Origin: Gigantopelta aegis
Lineage: Eukaryota > Mollusca > Gastropoda > Neomphalida > Peltospiridae
Assembly (NCBI RefSeq): GCF_016097555.1
Contig: NC_054702.1
Coordinates: 78,411,997 to 78,475,996, forward strand
Length of the DNA stretch: 64,000 nt
Direction: 5' to 3'
Position 1 is the first letter of the stretch, and each line of letters starts with the position of its first letter. The position numbers and the translations under genes are program-made. Positions 11,975 to 23,580 of the stretch are shown here, piece after piece. The notes beneath the pieces were generated by a model that was not told where the DNA came from, ran no database searches, and was given only the letters and a program-made list of their open reading frames with translations.

Positions 11975-12129
11975 CATGGCCGTAACTAGCGCTGGCATTA
12001 ACCGGAAAGCATTAAAGAAACTTAAAGAAAATTCTCTTCTTAACTGTTTACGGAGTTTTAGACTATTAACTACTCAGTTGCCCCCCCCCCCCCCCCCCCC
12101 CCAAACAAAAAATCCTAGCTACGGCCCTG
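11975..12129. mobile_element. Small MITE nested in the pogo-like element, with C tract
   Basis: The ends are inverted: catggccgtaactag on the left and ctagctacggccctg on the right. Inside is a C23 run (12080-12102) and the word gttttagactattaactactc, which recurs in reverse orientation at about 21358-21415. This is therefore a dispersed family. The CAGGGCCGTAG-type ends suggest hAT, but no clear 8-bp duplication was seen. Confidence 0.5.
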
Positions 12130-12784
12130 GACTATTGCTTTTATTTGCTATTGTATAATTATATGTGTGTGTGCGTACATGTGTGTGTACGTGCGTGTGT
12201 GTACGCGTGTGTGTGTGGTGTGTGTATAATATGTACACTCACGTCTGTATTAGTGTGATATGATATATGTACACAAAACGATCATATTACGATACTGACA
12301 CCACGGTGTATGTTGGTGATACGACACAACTTACTTCGCTATCTTGTACCTGTCATTTATACTTTATACCCACACCCGAGCAGGCCAGGGGTATTAAGAA
12401 AATAAAGACTTTATGTGTTCTTAGTCTGTATGGTCGTATTTTGTTTCAGGTTCGTCGGATATGCATGCATTGAAATACCTGGCATTCTGGGCCAGGCGGC
12501 CACGTGGTATTGTTTAATGTTCACCCCGGACTGTTTGTGGGCCGCACCCCCACCAATTGATCGGGTGATGTTGAAAGAAAGTGGGCAATGTCGCAACACT
12601 CGACGTAAAGACTCGTATGACACTTAAGTATGTTTGATGTGCGGATGACGAAGAGGTTTTTTTTTTCCTTCTTCTTCTTTCTCTTTTTTTCTTTTTCCCT
12701 TCCCCCTCTCCCTTTCTTTGGTCAACCAGTGCTTTACGACTGGCATATGAAAGCGAAAATTAATTTACAATACTTTTTGTTGTA

Positions 12785-12890
12785 CAGTACCGGTAGGATC
12801 TATCTATCAATCCATCGACCCATCCACCCATCTGTCGATCTATCTATCTATCTATCTATCTCTGTCTGTCTGTCTGTCAGTTCGTTCCTC
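12785..12890. repeat. TATC/TGTC tetranucleotide-rich tract
   Basis: Runs of atct, ctat and tctg units with interruptions, inside the pogo-like element. Confidence 0.8.
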
Positions 12891-13195
12891 GATCAGTCTG
12901 TCCATCTTTTTATTTCTCCCTAATCCTCCATTCCTTTCTTTCCCATAATGGGGAGGGAGGGTGGTGGTTCGAACGAACAATGCAATATCAGACTATTCAC
13001 AAAAATGTCCAGAGAAAATATCGACAAAACAGTTCATATTCGAATCGCCCCTGACTATATCGTTGACTGTTGTCAAGTTTGCAAACACATATGTTTGGCA
13101 TAATTTATATCATCGACTATTATATTTATCTCGAGCCACGGATATCTCGAGCTTGGTGGTTCGGTCCCTTCAACATCGAGATACCGAAGTTTGAC

Positions 13196-13264
<69 letters not shown>
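13196..13264. repeat. (GT)n(AT)n compound microsatellite
   Basis: A short GT run followed by about 50 bases of AT. Confidence 0.95.
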
Positions 13265-13266
<2 letters not shown>

Positions 13267-14126
13267 TCTTCAGAAAAGTAGGGGAAACTCTGATAAGAAT
13301 TTACAATTGCCAAAATTGTAAGGTATATTAGCTGTGTGTAATGGTTATATGATAATAGTGAATTAATTGGGCAAACAGTACAACCGATAGTTCAGTATTA
13401 CATTAGGTTTTATGACCACCAAAGATCTTTAAGGACGATTAGGGTCAGAAGTGAAAGTTGAATTTTTTATCAGTAAATCGCAAATTCAAACAATAAAAAT
13501 TACTAAAAACAAAACAATAACAACTGTATGATCAACAGAATGAAAAAGATTGACAGAAATAATGTTCCACGGTGATTAATGGACCTTCTTGGAAATTGTC
13601 AAAATCGAGAATGACACCTCACGCACGTGTACGGGGCAACTGCGTGTTGCATGTGCAAACTATGGAATGTGTTTCGGTGTGTTGATAAACAGACCTGGAC
13701 GTTCTTTACTAGGATGTATGTAGTCAAAACGTATGTTCGGTCTAATAGTTGATATTAACATTTATATTTCAGGTTCTTCTACTTTTTTTGAAGAATATAT
13801 ATATATATATATTGATGTGTTTGAAACAACTTCTCGGATTGTTTCACCATTTCATCATCACCATGATCACTGGCAATCAGTGGTCAAAGGTATCAGAGGA
13901 AGATTTAATCTGTTGAATCTTAAAAAGAAAATGCTACGTACGGGTGTTAACTTTCAGTCAAACAATTTTTACAGCTATACTTATAAAATAGATTTGTTAC
14001 AAGATAGCTGCGGTGTGACAAACGTTGTGCCCTTTCTCACGGTCAAGTAACCATATGGAGACCATATCGCTGCGTCCTTACAGATAGTCGTGGAGTCTTT
14101 GTAACCTGATCCATGTATATATAATA
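13265..14126. other. No gene seen
   Basis: AT-rich, with a short (AT)n at 13796-13813. The one frame of about 100 codons here has no recognisable similarity and is probably chance. Confidence 0.5.
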
Positions 14127-15722
14127 TACTACTCAAAAGAATTTAAGGGTCAGATGATATGTTCGACATTATTTTCTGAATGTCAATTATATTAGCTAGA
14201 CCATAATGTCACGCATGGTATTGTTCCATTTTGACGAAAGTGGGTCTAAGCAACCCATAAATGAATTAAAATCCACTGTCATTGACACTGTCGACTAGTT
14301 CTAATGGCGAAAACATGCTTACATTTGCACGTAAATTAGGGCGAAAGCGAAAGGTCTGTTAAGTGCCCATAACTTGCTTTTTCACAAAGCGCTTCATTTG
14401 CACGCTTTGCACGTGTATTCCATGTTCCCAATGCTGAATTTCTGTATAATTGGAGCTTGCGTTCGTGTATGGTGCACACTCCAAATTCGACAATGGTACG
14501 ACGTCAACTGACTATCGAAGATCGAGGAAGGGCTATTGCTTGGCTTCAGGATGGCAATACGCAAAGAATTGTTGCTCTGAGACTTGGTATCAGTCAGAGT
14601 GTCGTTGGCCGACTGTGGCAACGGTACCAAGCAACGAATTCTGTTCGAAATCGTCCACGTTCGGGAAGACCCCGAAGCACTACAAATAGAGAGGACCGCT
14701 ACATCACCAATATGGCTCTACGTCAACGTACAACCACTGCACGCCGATTACGTGACAATCTGCGGACTGCGACTGGAACTCGAGTGTCTGATCAAACCAT
14801 ACGCAATCGTCTGAGAGCCAATAATCTACGCTGCCGTCGCCAGGCTGTTCGACCACCGCGTCACAGAACGGCCAGACGTCACTGGTGCACACTTCATCTG
14901 CGGTGGCAACGTGTTCAGTGGGGTCGAGTGATGTTCACTGGTGAGTCCAGGTTTAGTCTCCAGTTCAACGACGGTCGGGTTCGTGTCTACAGACGTCCTG
15001 GGGAGCGCTTCGCTGACGTTAACGTTAGACAACGTCACCGGTTCGGTGGTGGCAGCGTCATGGTGTGGGGCGGCATCTCTGTCCACCACAGGACCCCCCT
15101 CTATGTGGTGGATGGCAATCTGAATGGAATCCGCTATCTGAATGAGATTATCCGGCCGTTGGTTCTCCCAGGCCTTCAGCAGATTGGCGGCGGGGCAGTT
15201 CTGCAGGATGACAATGCTAGACCCCACCGCGCCAGGGTGGTAACGGACTTTCTCAGACAACAAGGTATCGCCAGGATGGATTGGCCAGCATATTCGCCTG
15301 ACTTGGCCCCAATAGAGAACGCCTGGGACGAATTAGACAGGAGAGTTCGGGATAACCATGCCCCTCCGGCCAACCTTAATGATCTGGGTCAACTTCTTAT
15401 GGCAGAGTGGCAGGCCATTCCCCAAGAGTTCTTCAGACGTCTGATCAACAGCATGAGGCAACGATGCGTCGAGTGTATTCGCGCCAGGGGTGGATTCACA
15501 CACTATTAAACGAATGTTCTAATGTGTAAAATCCATGTTTGACAACCTTCAACTTTGACAGCATGTCATGTGACTTTCTTGTATACAGTGACGTTTATTT
15601 GTGGTTTTTTGTAAATATGGAACAATAAATTAAATTTTTGGTGTAGTTTACATCATCAATCTAATACACTCTGAAACTTATTTGGTTATAAATTTTTTAC
15701 CCTTAAATTCTTTTGAGTAGTA
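14127..15722 (+). mobile_element. Complete Tc1-like DNA transposon
   Basis: The terminal inverted repeats begin tactactcaaaagaattta on the left, with the exact complement ending at 15722 on the right. They match for about 24-26 bases including the gggt that follows. A TA dinucleotide flanks each side, as expected for Tc1/mariner. At 1.6 kb with one transposase frame it has the standard Tc1 size. The perfect terminal match suggests a recent insertion. Confidence 0.9.
14493..15509 (+). CDS. Tc1-like transposase, DD34E family, first catalytic Asp missing
   Basis: An uninterrupted 338-codon frame, usual Tc1 length. The start at 14493 (MVRRQLT) is preferred over the upstream in-frame ATG at 14457 because family members begin just before the first helix-turn-helix. 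Residues 5-45 form that HTH, a GRPR motif lies at 57-60, and a second HTH follows to about 120. The catalytic domain has Asp240 in QDDNARPH and Glu275 in SPDLAPIEN, exactly 34 residues apart. In the first catalytic block the usual TDESRF reads TGESRF, so Gly150 (codon 14940-14942) replaces the metal-binding Asp. The protein may bind TIRs but should not cut. HRFGGGSVMVWGGI (182-195) is typical of the family. Confidence 0.92.
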   Translation: MVRRQLTIEDRGRAIAWLQDGNTQRIVALRLGISQSVVGRLWQRYQATNSVRNRPRSGRPRSTTNREDRYITNMALRQRTTTARRLRDNLRTATGTRVSDQTIRNRLRANNLRCRRQAVRPPRHRTARRHWCTLHLRWQRVQWGRVMFTGESRFSLQFNDGRVRVYRRPGERFADVNVRQRHRFGGGSVMVWGGISVHHRTPLYVVDGNLNGIRYLNEIIRPLVLPGLQQIGGGAVLQDDNARPHRARVVTDFLRQQGIARMDWPAYSPDLAPIENAWDELDRRVRDNHAPPANLNDLGQLLMAEWQAIPQEFFRRLINSMRQRCVECIRARGGFTHY

Positions 15723-15845
15723 TATATATACATAACAGAGCATTGATAATTTGGTTTGTGTAAGTCTTGAATGATACGTGTTGCATACTTCCCCATTAAA
15801 CTATCGAAAAGTGAGACGTAAAATCCGATGAGTGGTGGTAAGGTA

Positions 15846-16500
15846 TTATGGAAAGTAAACAAACATGAGCCTTAGATGTTGGAAAGATGCATCTGTATGA
15901 TCTTTCTTCAAATGCGCAAGATCAAACCCAATTTTAGGTGGTGTAATACACCAAGCTGGTAAAACAAAATATGAAGGAGTTTCCAAGGTGTCAATGTTGG
16001 AAATCGACAAAAAACGCTGAATGAGAAGACCAAATGCACGAAAAGCATTCGGCCTTGCATCAAACAACATTCATATATTTGTTATCAAACACCGCTTGAT
16101 GTGTTGGATGTTTTGGTAATGATTTAATCTTGGTGGCATCGGGAAGAGAAAGCTTTGCACGCCTAGCACCCAAACAAGGTTCGTGTGCATCAACGTACAC
16201 GCTCTCTACAGGAGATGTTCTAAATGCACCAAGACAAAACCTAAGTCCCTGGTTGTGTATAGGATCTAGCATCTGCAAGTAAGACGTGCGTGCCGACCCA
16301 TAAACAATGCATCCATAATCAAATTTTGACTTCACAAGAGATCTATACAGACGGAACATAACCTTGCGGTCTGTTCCCCATTCCGTATAACCAATAACAT
16401 TTGAAATATTGAGAGCTTTTAAGCCCTTCTCCCCTGCGTATACTGTAACCTCACCGTGGTGCAGGGGTAAAACATTGTCTTTGGGAATGGCTAATACAGT
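15846..16500 (-). pseudogene. LINE reverse transcriptase, C-terminal part
   Basis: The minus-strand reading includes KALNISNVIGYTEWGTDRKV, then RLYRSLVKSKFDYGCIVYGS, then LQMLDPIHNQGLRFCLGAFR, all hallmarks of the C-terminal RT region of jockey-type LINEs. A stop near 16060 separates this from RPNAFRAFGLLIQRFL and WCITPPKIGFDLAHLKKDHT. Only the last part of ORF2 is present. Confidence 0.85.
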
Positions 16501-16935
16501 ACAATTCCCCTTTTGGGGAACCTTGTTTGCCGTGAGGTGCAACCCGTGAAGATGGATCAAGGGATCCTGGTGGTTGAGTTGGGGCATATCTGCGGATATG
16601 ACTTGTGACAATACATCACTTTGGCCCGGAGTTCAAATAGACGGACGGTCAGGAAGGCCCGACCTGATCAATCAGCTGGCCACGCCAAGCTCCTGAGCAA
16701 ACAATCTTTTCTTTTGTTTACATTAGTCGAGCAAACACTGTTTTATACAGCATATGAATTTGTTGCTTTTTGGGCGGTTGCTAGAGTTAATTGGGTGGTT
16801 TTCTTATTCTTATTGCCCAAATATATCAACCATGTATCCCTGGCATGGCTGTCTGTTGATTATCCGCAGCATCATGTCCCCTTGTTGGACTCGGTGGTGG
16901 CTGGGGGCATGGTTGATGAACCTTTTTAATCTAAT

Positions 16936-18248
16936 ATGCGTAAAATAAATTTAGCAACCTTAGATGGGACCCTTAAAAGGGTCCACACCAACGTTTTAGA
17001 CTTCTTGTCTTCGGATGAGGAGTCCATGAAATCTAAAACAAATGTGAAGAAATGCAAAGTGATTTCTTCACAAAATTGGCCAAAGTTTCTCGTCATCAGT
17101 TCCACTGATGATGGGGCCTTGAATAAACTTTCACATTTTGTCATTCAAAAGGCAATTGTTGGCTTGGTTGGTGAGCCAAAATCTGTTAAGTAAATTAAGA
17201 ATGGGCTGTTGGTTGAGTGTTTAACCGAAAAACATTCAACTTGTCTCCTCAAGTCGACAGTGTTTTTGCAATGTACCGATTAAGGTAACTCCGCATACCT
17301 CCCTCAACTCGTCAAAGGGAGTGATCAGATGCAGGTATCAGGAAAAACGAGGAAGAAATATGCCAAAATTTATCTTCATAGAGAGTTACTGCAGTTAGGA
17401 GAATAAAGGTTCGTCGAAACAATTACTTGTTACCGACGAATACTGTTATCCTCACCTTTAACGTCTCTACCCTTCCCCAGTCTGTCAAAGCTGGTTACCT
17501 TAATATTCCTGTTGAACCCTTTATTCCAAACCCCTTGCGTTGCTTCAAATACCAGAGGTTTGGCCATGGTCAGAACACATGTCGTGGCAAACTTACATGG
17601 GCTCGTTGTGGTCTTTTTGACCATGGCAGCAAGACATGTAAGAACGATGTACTTTGTCTCAACTGCAAGGGTAACCACTGTGCATACTCGCGAGTGTCCA
17701 CGGTGGAAACTGAAAAAAATGAGTTCAACAGGTAATGGTACAAAATAAACTATCCTTCATGGATGCTAGGTTTGTGGAGACAGCAACACCGAGAGTGGCT
17801 GACAAGTCATATGCAGCTGCTGCCAAAGTCGCCACTACATGTGTTGCGGTCAACACAGATCTAATCTGGCACTGTGACGAAGCCAAGTACAAACAACTGT
17901 CTGACACTGAGAAGGCACAAAAATAAGTGCCGAAAGCAGCACAAAAAGAAAACGTTACTCCCCAGCACAAGGAAATTGAAACGCAGGTGTTATTGGATTT
18001 TACGAATCCCCCATATAGGTCGAGCACTAGTCTCCCTAACACAGGCAATGACACAAAGAAATCTCCAAAGAAATCTTTCTGGTAGGCTGAAAAAGATCGA
18101 ACTACGTTTGGTCTCGATCAGCAATATGTATGAAACTTTGGCTGAAATCGGTGATGATATGGAGATTCCATCTCCAGATCATTGCCGATCACAAAGACCA
18201 CCAGCAAAGCCAAAGATAAAACACATACTTCCTCCCGATATAAAATAA
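16936..18248 (+). pseudogene. LINE ORF1 (gag-like, CCHC zinc knuckles), decayed
   Basis: Pieces in different frames: 16936-17193 (with KFLVISSTDDGALNKLS), 17427-17735 with the zinc-knuckle region (CFKYQRFGHGQNTC, RCGLFDHGSKTC, CLNCKGNHCAYSR), and 17735-17926 plus 17874-18248. Conserved knuckle cysteines are lost in places: Tyr in CFKY, Trp before ARC, Ser at the end of the third. In a jockey element this is the RNA-binding chaperone; here it is broken by several stops and shifts. Confidence 0.8.
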
Positions 18249-18250
18249 AG

Positions 18251-19830
18251 TTATCCACTGGAACTGTCGTGGGCTTAGGCCCAATTTTGATGAATTAAGT
18301 CTTCTAATTCAAAACTATAATCCTCTTGCAGTGTGTCTTCAGGAAACCATCCTGAAGGATACGGACAGTATTAATATCAGAGGATTTAATCTCTACCATA
18401 AATGTGAAGAAACTGAAAATAGAGCGTCTGGGGGCGTTTCCATTATTGTAAATGAAAACATTCCCCAGAGTAAAGTCATATTAAAGTCACATTTACAAGC
18501 TGTGGTTGTGAAGGTCACGGCTCATAAAACTATTACTCTATGTTCAGTTTATTTACCCCCTCGAACAATTACAAATTTAACCCTAGGGACTTTCAAGGTC
18601 GTCTTGATCAACTCCCTACTCACTTTATTATCATTGGAGATTTTAATGCTCACCACACTTTGTGGGGATGCGATGACATAAACACTAGAGGTAAACAATT
18701 AGAAGACTTAATTCTCAAAAATGACTTAATATTACTTAATGATAAAAGTCATACATACTTTCATCCTGCAAGTGGTTCTTTCACATCCATTGATTTAATC
18801 CTTTGTAGTCCGTCACTTTGTCTTGATTTCTCCTGGAAAGTTTGTCCAGACCCCTGTGGTAGTGACCACTTTCCAATTATTTTGGAGAATGATGCACCTC
18901 CATCATTTGAAAGGGCTCAGAGATGGAAGTTGACAGAGGCAAACTGGGATACATTTCGGCATTTATGCTGCACCCGACTGCAACAAACTGCCATGACTGG
19001 TGCCGATGATCCCATGTCTTTGTTCACCTTCATCTTGAAAGATATTGCAGAGGAAACTATTCCTAAGACTTCGGCAGTACCGAGGCGTTTCAATAAACAA
19101 TGGTTCAATGAAACTTGCAAAGATGCAATCAAATAGCGAAACAGGACCCTCGTGAAGTCCAAACGCGAATCTACCGGGGATAACCTGAATACTTATCGCA
19201 TTGCTCGGGAAAAGGCTCATAAAGCTATTAAACTGAGTAAAAAAAAAATCATCTTGGAGAAATTATGTCTCCAAGTTGACTTCTCAAACATCCGTGAAAT
19301 ATGTGTGGAATAGGATACGTAAAATCAAGGAAAAGAATCTAATAATACAGTTCGCCATGACACGGATGTGACGTCTTATCGTGACATTGCCAAGACATTG
19401 GCAGACAATTTCTCTTATAACTCCTCTTCTTCTTTCAGTACAGATGCTTTTACATCTGTCAGAAAAAAAATCTGAAAAGCAACCTATTAACTTTTCATCT
19501 GAAAATGCTGAAGTATACAACAGGCACTTCTCTTTGGAGGAGTTGCAGGACGCTCTACGTAGAGCCCATGATACTTTAGTAGGACCAGATGAAGTATATA
19601 CACTATCAACTCTTAAAACACTTACCTGAATCATCCTTAATGGTTCTATTAAATATATTTAACAAAATCTGGATTTCGGGTGACTTTCTTTCTGATTGGA
19701 AAAAAGCCATTGTCGTTTCTATTCCCAAGCCTGGTAAGGATCCAACAAATCCTACCAGTTATCGTCCTATTGCTTTGACAAGTTGCATTTGTAAAACCAT
19801 GAAAAGAATGATCAACCGTAGACTGTACCA
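18251..19830 (+). pseudogene. LINE ORF2: APE endonuclease and RT start, decayed
   Basis: An AP-type endonuclease is recognisable from HWNCRGLRPNFDEL and the LQET block (catalytic Glu) through IIIGDFNAHHTLWG (the D-x-N pair) to GSDHFPI (the Ser-Asp-His end). A frameshift lies near 18570-18590 and stops follow at about 19134 and beyond. RT begins at about 19560 (VGPDEVY, then WKKAIVVSIPKPGKDPTNP and SYRPIALTSCICK) and is cut off at about 19826 by a SINE-head fragment. Confidence 0.85.
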
Positions 19831-19850
19831 CTGAGCTACGTCCCGCCCTG
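19826..19850 (-). mobile_element. SINE H1 head fragment, antisense
   Basis: Contains taccactgagctacgtcccg, the complement of the H1 head, exactly where the LINE reading ends. No core follows. Confidence 0.55.
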
Positions 19851-19924
19851 CCAGTAACGGATGCAACTTTTTCATCACTGGATTCACAAGACACCCATAT
19901 GAAGATTATTTGTTTGATGTTTTG

Positions 19925-19929
19925 CAGTG

Positions 19930-19965
<36 letters not shown>

Positions 19966-19976
19966 TGTGTGTGTGT
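19925..19976. repeat. (GTGC)n tetranucleotide repeat
   Basis: About ten GTGC/GCGT units ending in GT repeats. Confidence 0.9.
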
Positions 19977-20034
19977 CAAAGACATCAACTTTTTTAAACA
20001 TCTCGAGCTCTTTTTCAATGGTGAAATGGAAGGA

Positions 20035-20287
20035 AAGAAGGAAATGTTTTAGTTACCGACGCACTCAACACATTTTGTTTACGGTTATATGGTGTCGGAC
20101 ATATGGTTAAGAACCACACAGATATGAGAGAGAAAACCCGCTGTCGTGACTTCATGGGCTACTCTTTTCGATTAGCAGCAAGGGATCTTTTATATGCATC
20201 ATCCCACAGACAGAATGGTACATATCACGGCCTTTGTTACGCCAGTTGTGGAGCATTGGCTGGAACGAGAAATAGCCCAATGGGAGG
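20035..20287 (-). mobile_element. SINE copy, T1 + core, head truncated, antisense
   Basis: Antisense T1 (gacgcactcaacacatttt), then the core complement with agcaagggatcttttatatg, ending at gaaatagcccaatggg without the tRNA-like head. Confidence 0.85.
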
Positions 20288-20531
20288 GTGTAATGGATGC
20301 TCTCTTCCAACAGTGGCTGAAGAAAGTATCTCTTTCAAAATAAAATCTTAATTTACAACGTGGTCTTATTGGTGACCTAACCTACCTTCTGAAGCATTCT
20401 GAATGATCGGATTCTAAAATTACACCATAACCTAGGATTTGTTACCTTAATTACAGGTTATTGGTTGGGTCTAGCGAGGGCATCACGAGATATGACGAGG
20501 GGCGTCAACGAGTGCGTTTAAACGTCGTCGA

Positions 20532-21010
20532 CAGAGCTGTCAACCTGTGACAATTCTTAGGCGTGAGAAAATTAGAAAGCAGGGTCCAGGGGCTGCAGGC
20601 TCTTTGCAGGCTCTTAGTCGGGTAAAGGGCGAAGTTTTTTCTTTGTTGTTTGTTTAAGTCCAAAATGGAATCTATAAAAAAAAAAAAAAAAAAATGAGCG
20701 AGTGCGAGTTTTACTAATTAATACGGTTAATGTTAAACCATAAAAGTCGGTCATTGATAGCGAGTGATTGTTGGTATTGAACCGAGGATAGGTTTAATAT
20801 GCTGTATTATTATTATTATTAATAATAGGTAACGAATTCAGAGACCTGCATAATCAGCATAATTCCATTCAGCTCTAAAATATAAACCACGATTATAAAA
20901 TATTTTTATTTTTAGAAAACGTGTGAGATTATAGTAACGTTGCGTGAGTGCGTGATGTTTGTTACAAATGCGTGAGACTCACGCCAAATGCGTGAGAGTT
21001 GACAGGTATG
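20532..21010. mobile_element. Possible TIR element (CAGAGCTGTCAACC type)
   Basis: The left edge reads cagagctgtcaacctgtgac. The right edge, reverse-complemented, reads catacctgtcaactctcacg. The two share ctgtcaac and a nearby gcgtgag word, which repeats several times near the right end. No matching target duplication was found and the boundaries are uncertain. No gene inside. Confidence 0.35.
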
Positions 21011-21304
21011 AAACGAGTTCGCATAGAGAACGAGATAACGCCCCTAAAAATATCGAGTGGCACCCGGGTCAGCCCATCGAATCTGTATAACATGGCATAA
21101 CTGACTGCTTATCTGTCTTGTGTATTATCATGACGGCTAGCATTTTGACCGTGCAAAGTGATAGCCCGTACATGTTACACATAAGCGTACGAGACAGGGG
21201 GCCGGGGTGGGTGAGGGAGGTGGACACATCTGCTAGTGCTGGAGCAAAACATCAAATTCGGGGGAAATTATATAGATATGCGGTAAAAATGCGCTAAACT
21301 GAAA

Positions 21305-21430
21305 CCTTTTTACCATGTATTTTAGGGCCGTTGTTTGTTCGGGGTGGGGGAAAATGAGTAGTTAATAGTCTAAAACTCCTTAAACGGTTAAGAAGAGAAT
21401 TTTCTTTAAGTTTCTATAATTCTTTCTGGA
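21305..21430. mobile_element. Second copy of the small C/G-tract MITE
   Basis: Reverse complement of the 11975-12129 element, including gagtagttaatagtctaaaac and ctccttaaacggttaaga, preceded by agggccgttg and a G-rich stretch. Confidence 0.55.
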
Positions 21431-23303
21431 TTTTTCTCTCGTTTGATTTCCATCTCATTTTCCCCGGTCTGGCAGCCCCCTCCTACATTCCACCTTGTTT
21501 TGCTGTCCATATCTCTGTCTTTGTTCTCGAACTGTGACTGTTCGTCATCGAAGTGCAGAGGTGGAAACATCCTCTGGAGGGTTTCATCATCAGAATGGCG
21601 AATTCACCACACAACCATCAGGTTTCAAAATGAGTTCAGTGAAAGCATTGTCATTGGTCAACGACATAAATTGTTTTTCATTCTTAATACAGGTGTATGT
21701 ATAGAATTTAATTGCCTTTCTTATTGAAGCGTATTCTGGGACGTTTGTTTTCACTTCATTAAATCTTTAAACACTTTCCAGTGTTCTGAAATTTCCTATT
21801 TCATCACACAAATTTACTATATAGAGAATATACGGCTGCCGATACTGTTATCGCATGCAAAAAAAATGTCTAGACTGTGGCGAGCGACCTTTATTTGGGG
21901 TGTACAGGGGGGTCGAGTCATGTTCCCCCGGAAAATACTAGTATATTATTTTTAATTGCATAATGAGGGGTTCGACACACCCCACACCCACACCCCACCC
22001 CACCCGCACATGCCACTATAATTATGTTTTTTAAGAACTGTAATTCTTCCTAGGGCAGTTTAATTTCTTATAGTTCATTTCTTTTTTTAATATCCCGTAA
22101 TTTATTTGTATAATTTAAATAAACAATCTGTTTTACGTTTTCGGAAACGTTTACACCAAACAAATTGAATTCTGTTGTACCCTATTCTATAGTCCGTCCC
22201 ACACGGAACGCCTTTTTTCATACTATGGAATTTACTATAAGTTAATTATTTATGGATTTGTAAATTGCACACAAAAATAGCATATTTTTGTTATTTCCAA
22301 AACACGTTTGCTTTTCTTCTTACGTCAAACCAAACTGAAAAAAATAATAATAAATTAAAAAAACAAACACATTTTTACAGAATGATGGGACGGACTACTA
22401 GTTTCATCGCGTGTGATCAAAGACTTCTAAAATTTAAATTTTTTTTGTTTCCTATCCATATCAGGTAGGGCGGAGCTGAGGGTGACTCTAGCCCACCCCC
22501 ACCCCAACCCGAATAATTCTGAATCAAAAATATTACTGGTAATAAATCATACGGCAGAGATAAATGTTACTTGTAGAATGCAGGAAAATGCATTTCAGAA
22601 CACCTGGTTGTCGAGAAAAAAACGTTAAGCAAGCGAGGTCCAATCTATTTTTAATGTCACAGACGTTGGTATATCACGTGACCGTTATCGTTTTGGTTCG
22701 GTTTGTTTTTTCGTGCATGGTTCGCGCAATCAACATCCGATTTGTTGTTGTTCATTTGTGAGATTTTTCTTCACAGTTCGTGAACATTTTCAGTAACAAT
22801 AAAGTTCAGACAAGTAAGTGTCTCAATACAAAACGTTACAAACCCTTAAAACCAATAATTTTGCTAAGTCTTACGATATCTGGAGAGGGGATACAACCAG
22901 GACAGAACAGTTGGAACATGTCCAGGAGAGGTGAAACGAACGCACCCCAAGTCTGTGAAATTTGTCGTGACGTAGGCATTGTTGTGCTTCTACCAATGAC
23001 ATCAGAATACTAACTTTCAAAATTATTTTAAGCAATTGGGACATGGGGATTCCCATGGTATTTATCGATATAAAACCTGCTTTTTCACTCCATTTGCTAA
23101 AAACGTGATCTAAGTGTGTTACATGTTTGTAGATTAACCAAATTATAATTTATTTTCGCTGGATGGAACTAGGGTGTGCGGCTTTAATGCGAACATTACT
23201 GATAAGAATATAACCGATAAGATGTTCACGTGTCAGCAACTACCGCTTTTTAGGTTAAGTGTGCCCATAAATTTGTGTTACTCATCTCTTAAAAGGAAGG
23301 AGG
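21431..23303. other. No supported gene; one dispersed repeat
   Basis: AT-rich with short frames that show no recognisable domain. About 21860-21990 is a diverged copy of the C-tract repeat family, with gtctagactgtggcgagcg and atgttcccccggaaaata. No splice-linked coding could be supported. Confidence 0.45.
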
Positions 23304-23580
23304 CAGGACGTAGCCCAGTGGTAAAGCACTTGTCTGATGCGATGTCGGTTTAGGATCATTCCCCGTCGGTTGGCCCATTGGGCTATTTCTCGTTCCAGCC
23401 AGTACACCACTAGTATTTGAAAGGCCGTGGTGTGTGCTATCCTGTCTGAGGGATGGTACACCTAATGTAGCAGGTTTCCTCTCTATGACTGCATATTAAA
23501 ATTACCAAATGTTTGACATCCAACAGACGATGATAAATAAATTGATGTGCTCTAGTGGTGTGGTTAAACAAAATAAAAGT
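23304..23580 (+). mobile_element. SINE copy, H1 + T2
   Basis: H1 (gacgtagcccagtggtaaag), core with an internal deletion, then T2 (gtgctctagtggtgtggtta). Confidence 0.85.

Larger units (their letters stand above)
11759..13197. mobile_element. Pogo/Tigger-like TIR element, non-autonomous
   Basis: The left end reads cagtcaaacgtctgtatctc. The right end, reverse-complemented, reads cagtcaaacttcggtatctc. Both continue into ctcgag-rich subterminal sequence. The CAGTC start with ATCTCGA-type ends is typical of pogo/Tigger elements. A TA lies at the left boundary; the right boundary abuts a GT/TA microsatellite, so the target duplication is unclear. No transposase is recognisable in the 1.4 kb. A smaller MITE sits inside. 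Confidence 0.6.
15830..19830. mobile_element. Jockey-like LINE split into two opposed pieces
   Basis: The minus-strand piece (about 15846-16500) encodes the C-terminal part of the reverse-transcriptase ORF. The adjoining plus-strand piece (about 16616-19830) holds a leader-like region, ORF1, the endonuclease and the start of RT. Read along the minus strand this is a LINE 3' segment preceded by an inverted 5' segment, the arrangement made by twin priming. The middle of RT is absent at the junction. Both pieces carry stops and frameshifts, so the element is dead. Confidence 0.8.

Noticed and set aside
14826-15263. Minus-strand frame of 145 codons
   Set aside because: Antisense shadow of the Tc1 transposase gene.
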